The position numbers and the translations under genes are program-made. Of a DNA stretch of 64,000 nt, positions 16,956 to 25,260 are shown piece after piece; the first letter of the stretch is position 1; each line of letters opens with the position of its first letter. This DNA is from Tomitella fengzijianii (GTDB taxonomy: Bacteria > Actinomycetota > Actinomycetes > Mycobacteriales > Mycobacteriaceae): the NCBI RefSeq assembly GCF_007559025.1, contig NZ_CP041765.1, positions 2,104,679-2,168,678 on the forward strand, in the 5' to 3' direction. The notes below the pieces were generated by a model that was not told the origin of the DNA, ran no database searches, and saw only the letters and a program-made list of their open reading frames with translations.

Positions 16956-17599
16956 AGGTCGTGATCGGCGAGGACGACGTGCTGTTGCGCCAGGGCCTCG
17001 CATCGGTGCTCGCGCAGGGGGGCTTCGAGGTGGCCGCGGCGGTGGGCGACGCCGACGCGCTGCCGACGACGGTGGCGCGGCATAGTCCCGACCTGGTGGT
17101 CACCGACATCCGCATGCCCCCGGGGGACGCCGACGACGGGCTGGTGGCGGCGCTGCGCGTCCGCGCCGAGCACCCGGACACGGCGGTGGTGGTGCTCTCG
17201 CAGTACGTGCAGCGCCGCTACGCGGCCGAGTTGCTGGCCGACCATCCCGCGCGGGTCGGCTACCTGCTCAAACAGCGCATCTCCGACCTGGACGCGTTCC
17301 TCGCAGCGCTGCGCACCGTCGTGGCCGGCGGCACGGCCATCGACCCCGAGGTGATCGAGGTGATGGTGCACAGGGCGCGGATGATCGACGGCCACGTCGC
17401 CCGGCTGACCCCACGCCAGCGCGAGGTGCTCGCGCTCATCGCCGAGGGCCGCAGCAACTCGTCCATCGCGGCGCGCCTGGTGATCTCGGAGAAGGCGGTG
17501 GTGCAGCACACCTCGCACATCTACGACGCGCTGGGCATCCCCGTCGACGCCAACGACCACCGGCGCGTGCTGGCCGTGGTGCGGTACCTGGCCGGGTAG
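16952..17599 (+). CDS. NarL/LuxR-family response regulator
   Basis: This 215-residue regulator is the partner of the preceding kinase (ATGA overlap). The receiver domain has the acidic pair in GEDDVLL, phosphoacceptor Asp52 in VVTDIRMPP, a conserved Ser and the Lys in YLLKQR. The C-terminal LuxR-type HTH has LTPRQREVLALIAEGRSN and SEKAVVQHTSHIYDALGI. It should bind DNA when phosphorylated. The adjacent Vgb-like and alpha/beta hydrolase genes are possible targets, but no operator was identified. Confidence 0.93.
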   Translation: MKVVIGEDDVLLRQGLASVLAQGGFEVAAAVGDADALPTTVARHSPDLVVTDIRMPPGDADDGLVAALRVRAEHPDTAVVVLSQYVQRRYAAELLADHPARVGYLLKQRISDLDAFLAALRTVVAGGTAIDPEVIEVMVHRARMIDGHVARLTPRQREVLALIAEGRSNSSIAARLVISEKAVVQHTSHIYDALGIPVDANDHRRVLAVVRYLAG

Positions 17600-17732
17600 C
17601 TGCCGGGCCGGTCCGCGGCATGGGACCTGGGTCTATGGTCCGGCGCTTCCCCGGCGATGAGACTGGGGCCATGTGGCAGGCATGCGCGGCGCACCGCAGG
17701 GGACACCGGCGACCGGCGGGGGTGACGACACG

Positions 17733-18980
17733 ATGAGCACCAATGGGGCTCCGGCACACAGGCGCCGGGGGCAGCTGTTCGACAGTGCCTTCCACGACCG
17801 GTTCGGGCAGTGGCCGGTGGGATTCGTCCCCGCCGGCGGCGCCGACATGGGCGACATCGTCGCCGTCGCGAACGCGGTGGGCGACGGCGACGACTCCGCG
17901 TTCTACGACGCGTTCGTCGCGTCCGGCGATGTGCATGCGGCGGAAGCCCGGCGGGCGCTGGTCGCGGGCCACCGGCGCAGTGCCCGCGCCCGGTTCCTGC
18001 GGGCGAGCTGCATGTACGCCGCCGCCTACCACCCGATCTACGGGACCCCCGTCGACCCGCGCCTGCTCGCCGCGTTCGACAAGCAGATGGACGCGTTCCG
18101 CACGGCGATGGAGCTGTGCGACCCGCCGGTGCGCCCCGTCGCCATACCGTTCGAGGGCGGCGAGCTGCCCGCCTACCTCGTGCCCGCGGCGGAACGCGCC
18201 GACCAGGTGCGGCCCCTGCTGATTCTCACAAACGGCTTCGACGCGACGATCACCGACATGTACTTCGCGTCCGGCGTGGCGGCCCTCGACCGCGGGTACC
18301 ACGTGCTGATGTTCGACGGGCCCGGCCAGGGCGCGATGCTCTATCGGCGCGGGGTGCCGCTGCGCCCCGACTGGGAGACGGTGATCGGCGCCGTCGTCGA
18401 CTTCGCCGAGACGGTGCCGATCGTCGACCGCTCCCGTATCGCGCTGAGCGGGTGGAGCCTGGGCGGGTACCTCGCACCCCGGGCCGCCTCCGGTGAACAC
18501 CGGCTGGCCGCGTGCATCGCCGACCCCGGCCAGTGGGACATCGCCGATGCGATCCGGCGCTTCCTGGCCGCCTTCGGCGTGCCCGACGCGGACACGGTCG
18601 ACGTCACGGGTCTCGACGAGGCCACGCTCGCACACCTCTCCGCGGCGATCGACGCCGACAGGGAGATGCGCTGGCAGATAGTCCAACGCGGGTATTGGAC
18701 GACCGGGGTGCCGGACCTGCGCGGCTTCCTCCGCGCGCTGGCGGGGTTCACGCTCAAGGACCGGGTGGGCGGCATCCGATGCCCCACCCTGCTCACGGCC
18801 GCCGAGAACGACCCGCTCGCCGCGGACACCGCCGCCTTCTTCGACGCGCTGACCTGTCCGAAGGCCCTGCTGCGATTCACCGCCGCCGAGGGCGCCGGCG
18901 AACACACCGAGGCGGTCAATCGGTCGCTGTACAACCAGCGCGCGCTCGACTGGCTCGACGAGGTCCTGCGGGCCGGGTAG
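17733..18980 (+). CDS. Alpha/beta hydrolase (FrsA / C-C hydrolase-like)
   Basis: This 415-residue cytoplasmic hydrolase has a helical N-terminal domain of about 130 residues, followed by a hydrolase core. The nucleophile elbow is SGWSLGGYLAPRA; FDGPGQGAML is the preceding strand-loop. The late Asp/His are in AAENDPLAAD and GAGEHTEAVN. The layout resembles 2,6-dihydropseudooxynicotine hydrolase and FrsA-type enzymes, so it may cleave a C-C or ester bond. The first in-frame GTG/ATG at 17673 has no ribosome site; the ATG at 17733 was preferred. It converges on the VWA gene. Confidence 0.82.
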   Translation: MSTNGAPAHRRRGQLFDSAFHDRFGQWPVGFVPAGGADMGDIVAVANAVGDGDDSAFYDAFVASGDVHAAEARRALVAGHRRSARARFLRASCMYAAAYHPIYGTPVDPRLLAAFDKQMDAFRTAMELCDPPVRPVAIPFEGGELPAYLVPAAERADQVRPLLILTNGFDATITDMYFASGVAALDRGYHVLMFDGPGQGAMLYRRGVPLRPDWETVIGAVVDFAETVPIVDRSRIALSGWSLGGYLAPRAASGEHRLAACIADPGQWDIADAIRRFLAAFGVPDADTVDVTGLDEATLAHLSAAIDADREMRWQIVQRGYWTTGVPDLRGFLRALAGFTLKDRVGGIRCPTLLTAAENDPLAADTAAFFDALTCPKALLRFTAAEGAGEHTEAVNRSLYNQRALDWLDEVLRAG

Positions 18981-19022
18981 AGCCCTGCGGGCCGGGTGGG
19001 CGCAGCCGAGGCGCGCCGGCGC

Positions 19023-19661
19023 TCAGTCGCCGAGGCCGGAGCGCTGTTCCGGGCTGAACGCGGGCATCCCCGCAAGGCGGTCTTCCGGGGCCGCCTCGCG
19101 GAACCCGCGAATATTCGACGACGCCGCAGCCATGGCCTCCCGCGACTTGCCGCGGGCGAACGTCACCGAGTGATCGGCATCGATCCCCATGCGCACGCCC
19201 ACCTCGACGGCGTCCTGGTCGGCGCCCATGTACACGAACTGCCAACCGCGGGCCCGCTGCTGGTCCACCAGAGATTTCACGGCGGCGTGCGTCCATTCGA
19301 TACTCGAGTTCTCCAGGCCGTCGGTCATGATCGCGACGACCACGGTGCCCGGCCGGTCCTCCTCCGCCATCGCCGCCAGCTCGGCGTCCGTCTCCAGGAT
19401 GAGCCTGGCCATCGCGTCCAGCAGCGCCGTCGCCCCGCGTGGGCGCAGATCCAGGTGCGGAATCTTCTCGATGTCCTTGTCCTGGTAGACGAGCTCGTAC
19501 TCGGTGTCGAACCGGGCCAGCGAGACGGTGCATGTGCCGCGGCAGGCGGCCTGCTCCTGGATGAAGGCGGCGAACCCGCCCTCCACGTCGGTCTTGATCG
19601 ACTGCATCGACCCGGACCGGTCGAGCAGCATCACGAGTCGGGTCAGATCGGAATCGGACAT
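19023..19661 (-). CDS. VWA-domain protein
   Basis: This 212-residue protein consists almost entirely of a von Willebrand factor A domain. The metal-ion-dependent adhesion site is visible as LDRSGSM (DxSxS, about residues 14-18), a Thr in PRGATALLDAM and an Asp in IMTDGLEN. No signal peptide or membrane helix is present, so it is probably cytoplasmic, perhaps in protein assembly as in TerF/TerY-like proteins. An ATG at 19682 lies seven residues upstream without a ribosome site; the ATG at 19661 was chosen. Confidence 0.85.
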   Translation of the reverse strand: MSDSDLTRLVMLLDRSGSMQSIKTDVEGGFAAFIQEQAACRGTCTVSLARFDTEYELVYQDKDIEKIPHLDLRPRGATALLDAMARLILETDAELAAMAEEDRPGTVVVAIMTDGLENSSIEWTHAAVKSLVDQQRARGWQFVYMGADQDAVEVGVRMGIDADHSVTFARGKSREAMAAASSNIRGFREAAPEDRLAGMPAFSPEQRSGLGD

Positions 19662-19808
19662 TGGCGCACTCACTTTCGGCATCGGTGAAAGCCGGCACCG
19701 ACGCGAGCGCGGAGGCCTGGGAGCGTCCCGTCGCGATCCTGCGGATCAGGAGGCGTGCCGATACAGCGAACATAGGCACCGCCACCGACAGTTTCGGCGC
19801 CCCTGAGG

Positions 19809-20882
19809 TCAGCCCGCGAGCCCGCGTCCCGTCACCGGCGGCAGGTCGAGGGCGGTGACGATCCCCGGCTCCGCGGCCACCACGGCCTCCACTGCGTTGA
19901 CCAGGCGCATCGCGGTCATGATCATGCCGGAGTCGTTGTGGTCGCCGTGCTCGCCGTGGTGGTGGAGATCGACCGTCATCGACGGCTGCCCCGTCACCTC
20001 CACGCGGTAGCACCCGTCGCCGCGCGTGGGCCGCGGCCAGTCCGGCGCCTGCCCCGGGGCCGTGCGCGTCACGTGCTCGAGCACCACCTTCTCCTCGCCG
20101 CCCACGGTGCCGATCACCTCGAATCGCAACGCCGCCGCCGTCCCCTCTGCGATGTGGCAGCAGACGGTGTCGAAGTCCTCCTCGGCCGGCAGGCGCTCGT
20201 GGCGTTCGACCAACGGTTCATCCAGCGTGAGGCCCAGGCCCGCCGCGATCTGGCGGACGACCGAACCCCACCCCAGCGACAGCACACCGGGCTGCAGCAG
20301 GAACGGCGTCTGGTCCAGCGCGCCGCCGAAGCCGAACAGCTCGGTCATCGTCATCGCCTGGTCGTAGGTGCTGTAATCGGCGATCTCGACGCAGCGGACC
20401 TGGTTGATCCGCTGCGACAGGCTCGTCATCGCCAGCGGCAGCACATCATTGGCGAATCCCGGGTCGATGCCGTTGACGTGCAGGCTCGCACCGCCGCGCA
20501 CGCCCGCCGAGCGGATGCGTTCCACGACGTCGTCCGGAAGCACTCCCCGCGGGTACTGCAGGATCACCGGGCCGGAGGAGACCACGTTGACGCCGTGCTC
20601 CAGGAAGAAGATCAGGTCTTCCACCGCGTCGAAGATCCGGTCGTCGGTCATCGCGGTGTGCACGATGCAGTCCGGCTTCAGCGCCAGCAGCGCGTCCCGG
20701 TCGGTGGTGGCCCGGACGCCCAGCTCGCGGCCGAGTCCCGCGAGCTGACCGGCGTCTCTGCCCGCCTTGTCCGGGTTCGAGACCCACACGCCGACGAGTT
20801 CCAGTTCCGGACGCGCGTCGATGCCGGCGATCGCGTGCCGCCCCACCGTGCCCGTCGACCATTCCACCACTCGCAGCGCCAC
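19809..20882 (-). CDS. DapB-like NAD(P)-dependent amine dehydrogenase/reductase
   Basis: This 357-residue protein has a Rossmann N-terminus (VVEWSTGTVGRHAI, with a G-x-x-G-x-x-x-x-A nucleotide loop) and a DapB-type core similar to 2,4-diaminopentanoate dehydrogenase-like proteins common in mycobacteria. It ends with PGIVTALDLPPVTGRGLAG. The GTG at 20882 has GGAAGG nearby; the longer upstream frame is not supported. The function is unknown but probably reduces an imine or dihydropyridine. A 3' remnant of a second copy is at 22234-22305. It is upstream of the VWA gene on the same strand. Confidence 0.8.
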   Translation of the reverse strand: MALRVVEWSTGTVGRHAIAGIDARPELELVGVWVSNPDKAGRDAGQLAGLGRELGVRATTDRDALLALKPDCIVHTAMTDDRIFDAVEDLIFFLEHGVNVVSSGPVILQYPRGVLPDDVVERIRSAGVRGGASLHVNGIDPGFANDVLPLAMTSLSQRINQVRCVEIADYSTYDQAMTMTELFGFGGALDQTPFLLQPGVLSLGWGSVVRQIAAGLGLTLDEPLVERHERLPAEEDFDTVCCHIAEGTAAALRFEVIGTVGGEEKVVLEHVTRTAPGQAPDWPRPTRGDGCYRVEVTGQPSMTVDLHHHGEHGDHNDSGMIMTAMRLVNAVEAVVAAEPGIVTALDLPPVTGRGLAG

Positions 20883-21050
20883 GATGTCCGCCCTTCCGCC
20901 GTCGAAACGTCCCTCCGCAGTAGAACAGGTGTCCGCGCGTGCGGACGCGGGTTTCGGCGAGTCCGCGGCGCGCATCAGGTGGCGCGGCACGCACAACAAG
21001 CGGGCCGGGGCGCTGCTGCTCGCCCCGGCCCGCGGCCGGCCAATGCCCCG

Positions 21051-21518
21051 TCAGTCGATGGTGAACACGAAGCTCGAGTGCGGGTACCCGGCCTGCACGA
21101 AGGAGGTGACGTTCAGGGGCTGCTGCCAGCTGGTGCCGGCGGTGCCCGTGTTCGTCGCGTAGCCGTCGGCGACGAGCGTGACGTCGCCGCGCGGCGCCAT
21201 CGAGTTGCCCGACAGGTGGTAGCTCAGATTCGCCGACACCCCGTTGCCGCCGCCGGCGCCCTCCACGGTGATCCGCTCGCTGCTGTGCGGGTTGATCTGC
21301 GTCAGCGGCGCGTCCACCCACTGGCCGTCCCGGGCGAAGCCGCCGTCGTAGAACATCGTCGAATCGGTGTTGTTGTTCACGGTGATCTCCGCCGTCATGT
21401 CGTGCTCGGTGGGCATCGCCTGCGCGGCCCCGGCACCCAGCAGGGCCGCGGTGGCGGCGCCGCCCGCGAGGACGGTCGAGGCGAGGACGGTGGCGGTGGC
21501 GCGAGTGGTGATGCTCAT
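21051..21518 (-). CDS. Secreted small beta-rich protein, aegerolysin/ET79-like
   Basis: This 155-residue protein starts at an ATG with AGGAGC upstream. It has a Sec signal peptide ending AGAAQA, then a mature domain of about 118 residues. The sequence (ITVNNNTDSTMFYDG, GQWVDAPLTQINPHSS, GGGNGVSANLSYHLSG) is rich in Asn, Ser and Gly with alternating strands, reminiscent of aegerolysins or the ET79-like crystal-protein fold, which bind membranes or lipids. That family link is weak. No cysteines are present. It sits alone on the minus strand near a lipoprotein. Confidence 0.72.
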   Translation of the reverse strand: MSITTRATATVLASTVLAGGAATAALLGAGAAQAMPTEHDMTAEITVNNNTDSTMFYDGGFARDGQWVDAPLTQINPHSSERITVEGAGGGNGVSANLSYHLSGNSMAPRGDVTLVADGYATNTGTAGTSWQQPLNVTSFVQAGYPHSSFVFTID

Positions 21519-21587
21519 GGCGGTTGCTCCTGTGCGGGTCGGTTCTGCGGTGTGCCGGTCTGTTCCGGCGATGACTCCACTATCCGA

Positions 21588-21629
21588 CGAAACGCGCCCC
21601 GAGTATGTCCCGCTACCAGGCGAAACGCG
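21588..21629. promoter_or_regulatory. Two direct copies of CGAAACGCG upstream of the secreted protein
   Basis: Exact copies at 21588-21596 and 21621-21629, 33 bp apart (about three helical turns), lie 70-110 bp upstream of the ATG at 21518. Such phased repeats may bind a regulator. No function is shown by sequence alone. Confidence 0.25.
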
Positions 21630-21700
21630 GGGGGAAGCCGCGTGTCCCCCGATCGGTGGACACCCGGCGCGCAGCCCCCCGAGGAGATCCGCGGCGGGTG

Positions 21701-22198
21701 TCACCGCGAGCAGCTGAACAGGACGCCGACCTCCGAGTCGCTCGATCCTTCGGCGTCGGACACCGGAGCATGCACCCGGTAGACGTTCCCGTCGATCACC
21801 ACCGCGGACCGATCCAGATCTACCTCACCCGCTTCCCACCGGTCCGGCCCCGCCTCGAAGGACAGCGCATCGAGACGCGGCGGATCCGCGAGGTCGATCG
21901 CCACCATCAGCTCGGCCTGGTCGCTGTCGCGCGTGGCGGTGTACTCCAGTCGGGAGCTCCCGTCGTGCTCTGCGCACCGCTGGTTGCCGAAGCCCGGCCC
22001 GTCGTCCTCGCCGTCGAGCATCACCAGCGGCGGGACGCCCGCGGGAACGGACCGCGGGCTCGGATCGCCGACGTGCGGGCCGGCGGCACCCCACGCAGTC
22101 TCAGTGGCGTCCTCGGACGATGAACATCCCGCCCCCGCCATCGCGAGCAAGCCCAACACCAGTGCGCCCACACCGCGAACGACTCCCACTGCCCACAT
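21701..22198 (-). CDS. Lipoprotein, LpqH / 19-kDa antigen-like
   Basis: This 165-residue exported lipoprotein has a signal peptide with the lipobox MAGAGC at about residue 25. The C-terminal part has a VVIDGNVYRVHAPV segment and ends in LFSCSR, with Cys in QRCAEHD available for a disulfide. This matches the general layout of the mycobacterial 19-kDa antigen/LpqH family (lipidated Cys, an x-G-x-x-Y-x-V strand and a final Cys near the end). LpqH proteins are surface antigens of uncertain physiological role. Assignment to the family is tentative; lipidation is well supported. Confidence 0.7.
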   Translation of the reverse strand: MWAVGVVRGVGALVLGLLAMAGAGCSSSEDATETAWGAAGPHVGDPSPRSVPAGVPPLVMLDGEDDGPGFGNQRCAEHDGSSRLEYTATRDSDQAELMVAIDLADPPRLDALSFEAGPDRWEAGEVDLDRSAVVIDGNVYRVHAPVSDAEGSSDSEVGVLFSCSR

Positions 22199-22233
22199 CG
22201 ACCATCACTCCTTCGTTTCCGTCATCCGGAAGG

Positions 22234-22305
22234 TCAGCCCGCGCAACCGCATCCCGTCACCGCGGGCAGTTCGAGCGCCGGCACTATGCCGGGTTCCCAC
22301 ACCCG
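22234..22305 (-). pseudogene. 3' remnant of a second DapB-like reductase gene
   Basis: The minus-strand frame ending at the stop codon 22234-22236 reads WEPGIVPALELPAVTGCGCAG. This matches the C-terminus of the reductase at 19809-20882 (AAEPGIVTALDLPPVTGRGLAG) at most positions, with roughly 78 percent identity in DNA over about 64 bases. The frame stays open upstream to 22458 but nothing there resembles the reductase. It is therefore the tail of a lost paralogue or a partial duplication. Confidence 0.65.
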
Positions 22306-22373
22306 TACCCCGACCGATTCCAGCCGCGGACGGCGCACGCCTCCGGTGGTCCGAAGGCCTGCGCCGCCCGGGT

Positions 22374-22481
22374 TCAGATGTCGCCGGGCTTGGCCCCCAG
22401 CGATTCCAGCAACCACCAGAACGGACGGGTCACAAGGCTGTTCCACGCCTGACCCCACAGGTCGGTGGAGAGATCGTCCAT
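22374..22481 (-). CDS. 35-residue small protein with strong ribosome site
   Basis: The ATG at 22481 follows GAGGAGG by about five bases and opens 35 codons to a TGA at 22374-22376. The product begins MDDLSTDLWGQAWNSLV and continues through RPFWWLLESLG. It is Trp-rich, with an acidic start and a short hydrophobic centre; it may be membrane-associated and amphipathic. I do not recognise it. A 9-codon ORF (22510 to 22481) ends in TGATG shared with this start, so the two would be translationally coupled. It lies just upstream of the reductase remnant and an LpqH-like lipoprotein. Confidence 0.5.
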   Translation of the reverse strand: MDDLSTDLWGQAWNSLVTRPFWWLLESLGAKPGDI

Positions 22482-22714
22482 CAGTCCTCCTCGGTCGAGC
22501 GGATGTCCATCAATGCCGGCGCTCCGGCGGCTCCCTCCTTCCGACCCGATACCGGTCGCCGGAGGCGGGGAGCCGGCCGGATGCGCCAGCGAAGACCTGA
22601 ACGTAGCCGCCCATTAGGCGCCGGGTGTTCCTATCGGCGACCGGCGCTTGTGCTGAGCCGGGACGGTCGGCAGAGTGAGGCACGCCCCAGTACCTCGACT
22701 ACGCGGGAGCGGCG

Positions 22715-23803
22715 ATGGCGCAGGCGATCACGATCGACCGCGGGGCGTGGCTGGGCTACCGCTGGGCGGCGCACGGTCTGGGCCCCGATCCGGACTGGTT
22801 CTCACTGGACGACCTGTTGACGCTCGGGGTGCAGGGCAACAGGCAATCGCACGGCGAGCACGCGCTGTCCCAACGCGTCGAGCGCGTCGCCGGTGCACCG
22901 GTCTCCGAGGCGATCTCCGCCGAAGGCCCCCTGGTCTACGCCTGGTCGGTGCGCGGAGCCCCGCACGCTCACCGTGCGGACCGACTCGACATGATCCGCG
23001 AGGCGTTGGCGCCGTTGCCGTCCGACGAGGGCGGGAAGGAGCTCATCCGGGCGGTCGACGTGGTCGCCGATGCGCTCACGTCGATCGTCACGCGCGCGGT
23101 GTCCAAAGCCGAGGCCAGCAGCAGGGTCACCGATGTCGTGCCGCAATCGCTGGTCGTGCACTGCGCTCGCTGCCAGGCGCGGCATGTCCCGGAGCCGGTG
23201 TTCCGCGCCGCCGGGCGGCAGGCCCGGATCGTGCTGGCGCCGGAGGACGGACAGGCGACGATCCTCCGCCCGTGCCCGAAGACCGCGCAGCAGAACGTCG
23301 AGAACCCGCGGCGGCGGCTGCTCGAGGCGTTCCTGCGCATGAACGGTCCGACCACCCGGCCCCTCTACCGCGAGTGGACCGAGGCCGGCACGCGCGGTGT
23401 CCGCGATCTGTGGGACGAGTGCGACGACCTCGTCCACGTCCGGATCGGGCCGAAGCGCTATGACGTCCCGGAGCCGTTCGTCGAGCGGATCCGCACCGCG
23501 CCGCCCGCCCGCGGGATAGCGCTCGCCCCGCAGAACGACCCGTATCTGCGTCACGCCGACCGCGGGCTCCTGGTGCCGGACGGGGCGCGCCGTGCGGAGG
23601 TGTTCAAGGCCCTTTCGGGGCCGGGCGCCGTGCTGGTGGACGGCGAGGTGGCCGGTGTCTGGCGATACAGGCGATCTCCGGCGCAGGTGCGGATCGAGAT
23701 GTTCGACCCGATCAGTGCCGACCGGAAGCGTCTGGTCGGGCAGCGGGCGCATGCCCTCGCCGATTCCACGGGCGATACCGCGCCGACGGTGGTGTGGGCG
23801 TAG
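22715..23803 (+). CDS. Winged-helix DNA-binding / AlkZ-like DNA glycosylase family protein
   Basis: This 362-residue protein resembles the HTH_42/AlkZ family, whose studied members (AlkZ) unhook interstrand cross-links made by azinomycin-like agents. Typical features are the early LGVQGNRQSHGEHALSQR, a WSVRGAPHAH segment in place of the usual R-G-T-L-H-L, a winged-helix middle (PLYREWTEAGTRGVRDLW), and a C-terminal NDPYLRHADRGLLVPD with GAVLVDGEVAGVWR. The Q-x-Q catalytic motif of AlkZ is not clearly visible. A CARC cysteine pair is present near residue 148. The start has GGGAG upstream. Confidence 0.7.
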   Translation: MAQAITIDRGAWLGYRWAAHGLGPDPDWFSLDDLLTLGVQGNRQSHGEHALSQRVERVAGAPVSEAISAEGPLVYAWSVRGAPHAHRADRLDMIREALAPLPSDEGGKELIRAVDVVADALTSIVTRAVSKAEASSRVTDVVPQSLVVHCARCQARHVPEPVFRAAGRQARIVLAPEDGQATILRPCPKTAQQNVENPRRRLLEAFLRMNGPTTRPLYREWTEAGTRGVRDLWDECDDLVHVRIGPKRYDVPEPFVERIRTAPPARGIALAPQNDPYLRHADRGLLVPDGARRAEVFKALSGPGAVLVDGEVAGVWRYRRSPAQVRIEMFDPISADRKRLVGQRAHALADSTGDTAPTVVWA

Positions 23804-23838
23804 GCGGTGCGGACTCCGGCCGCGCCGGCCCACTGCGC

Positions 23839-24285
23839 CTACTGCCGCCCCGTCTCCCCGTATTCGATGTGGTGGCGCAGGCTTTCGAGCACGGACTCGG
23901 CGTAGCGGCCGATGTAGCCGCGCACGAGCCGCGCCGCCAGCCGCCCGGTGAGTAGACCGTCGATCCGGAACTGGAAGTGCACGGTGATCGTCGCGTCGTC
24001 CCCGTGCGCCGCCGCCTCGAAGCGCGCGTCGTGCTGGAACCCGCTCACCGCGTGCCAGGCGAGGGCGCCGTCGCCGGCCTCGTCGATGCGCACCCGCCCG
24101 CCCATGTACATGGTGCCCAGGACCAGGAACACCTCCCACTGCTCGGCCCCGTCCCCTGCGGCTTCGACGCGGGCCGCGCGGCCGTGGTCACCGATCACCG
24201 CCATCACCACGGACGGGTCCCCCAGCACCCGGGCCACCTGCCGCACCGGCCGGCGCACCACGATCGACCGGGACATGGTGGTCAT
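23839..24285 (-). CDS. SRPBCC / polyketide cyclase-like protein
   Basis: This 148-residue protein has a START-like fold pattern: an N-terminal SRSIVVRRPVRQVARVLGDP strand-helix, a central beta meander and a long C-terminal helix (RLAARLVRGYIGRYAESVLESLRHH). Such proteins bind hydrophobic ligands in a deep cavity. Its ATG shares one base with the stop of the upstream lysophospholipid acyltransferase, so the two are co-translated and it may handle a lipid ligand. Confidence 0.75.
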   Translation of the reverse strand: MTTMSRSIVVRRPVRQVARVLGDPSVVMAVIGDHGRAARVEAAGDGAEQWEVFLVLGTMYMGGRVRIDEAGDGALAWHAVSGFQHDARFEAAAHGDDATITVHFQFRIDGLLTGRLAARLVRGYIGRYAESVLESLRHHIEYGETGRQ

Positions 24286-25142
24286 CAGCTCACCACCGGG
24301 ATGACGCTCTTGGTGGCCAGCCGCGACAACGCCACCTGCATCACGGACGTCACGTACTCGTACGCCTCGTCCCAGTCCGGATCGTCGCCGAACCGCTCCT
24401 GCAGGTCGATCGGTTCGAGCACCTGGATGCGGATCTTCGCCGGCAGCGGGATGTGCGGCAGGTCCGCGGGCAGCAGGCCCCACGGCACGCTCAGGCTGAC
24501 CGGCACCGACTTGACGCGCAGCAGCTTGTCGAACCGCAGCAGCTTCGCGGTCTTGCGGCCGTCGTTGAACACGTAGAAGGTCTCCTGGCCGCCCGTCGCG
24601 ACCACCGGGACGATCTTGACCCCGTTGGCGTGTGCGAGGCGCAGGAACCCCTTGCGCCCGTCGAACACGATCCGGTTCCGGTCGCGCCACGGCCGCAGCG
24701 CCTCCACGTCGCCGCCCGGATACACCAGCACGTTCGCGCCGCCGCGGAGCAGTTCCGCCGCGGTGTCCATATCGGCCTGCACCATTCCGAACTTGCGGGC
24801 GAAGTCCCCGACCACCGGCATGCGGGTGACGATCTTGTGCGCCAGGCCCACCAGCGGCCGGCCCTCGACGGTGAAGTACGTGTGGTAGCCGAGCAGGAAG
24901 ACGAAGGTGTCGGGGATGTCGGCGCCGCCGCTGTGGTTGCCGACGAACAGCACCGGCTCGTCCGGCACGTTGTCGAACCCGTTGACCTCGGCGCGGAAGT
25001 ACAGGCGAGCCGCCAGCCAGAACCGGGGAAGCATCTCCCGGATGAACTCGGGGTCGCGCCCCTCCAGCCCGCCCGGCCCGGGCGTGAGCGCCCGGCGCAC
25101 CGCGGCCACCGGTTCGCCCAGCAGCGACGCCCATTCCGCCAT
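24285..25142 (-). CDS. Lysophospholipid / glycerol acyltransferase (PlsC-like)
   Basis: This 285-residue enzyme shows the acyltransferase HX4D motif in GNHSGGADIPDTFVF, a GLIG-like fatty-acyl loop and a PGGD motif (VYPGGDVEALRP). The family transfers acyl chains from acyl-CoA to lysophosphatidic acid or related acceptors. The fold resembles the DGAT2-like mycobacterial proteins more than core PlsC. Membrane helices are short and peripheral. It is co-transcribed with the SRPBCC gene downstream and divergent from an acyl-CoA ligase. Confidence 0.82.
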   Translation of the reverse strand: MAEWASLLGEPVAAVRRALTPGPGGLEGRDPEFIREMLPRFWLAARLYFRAEVNGFDNVPDEPVLFVGNHSGGADIPDTFVFLLGYHTYFTVEGRPLVGLAHKIVTRMPVVGDFARKFGMVQADMDTAAELLRGGANVLVYPGGDVEALRPWRDRNRIVFDGRKGFLRLAHANGVKIVPVVATGGQETFYVFNDGRKTAKLLRFDKLLRVKSVPVSLSVPWGLLPADLPHIPLPAKIRIQVLEPIDLQERFGDDPDWDEAYEYVTSVMQVALSRLATKSVIPVVS

Positions 25143-25260
25143 CGTCCACCCGCCCTCGATTACCGTTCCGATCCGTCACACTTATTCTCACAGATCCGGC
25201 ACTCCACAGCGTATCCAGGTACGGCGCCCGACACCGCGCGTTCCGCGGCGTGCGACGATC

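Noticed and set aside
20770-20800. A GGTTCGAGACC-like T-loop signature suggesting a tRNA
   Set aside because: It lies in the coding sequence of the DapB-like reductase and no cloverleaf can be built around it.
22675-23463. A 262-codon plus-strand frame overlapping the AlkZ-like gene
   Set aside because: It is a shifted frame of the AlkZ-like gene with Arg-rich composition and no recognisable motifs.
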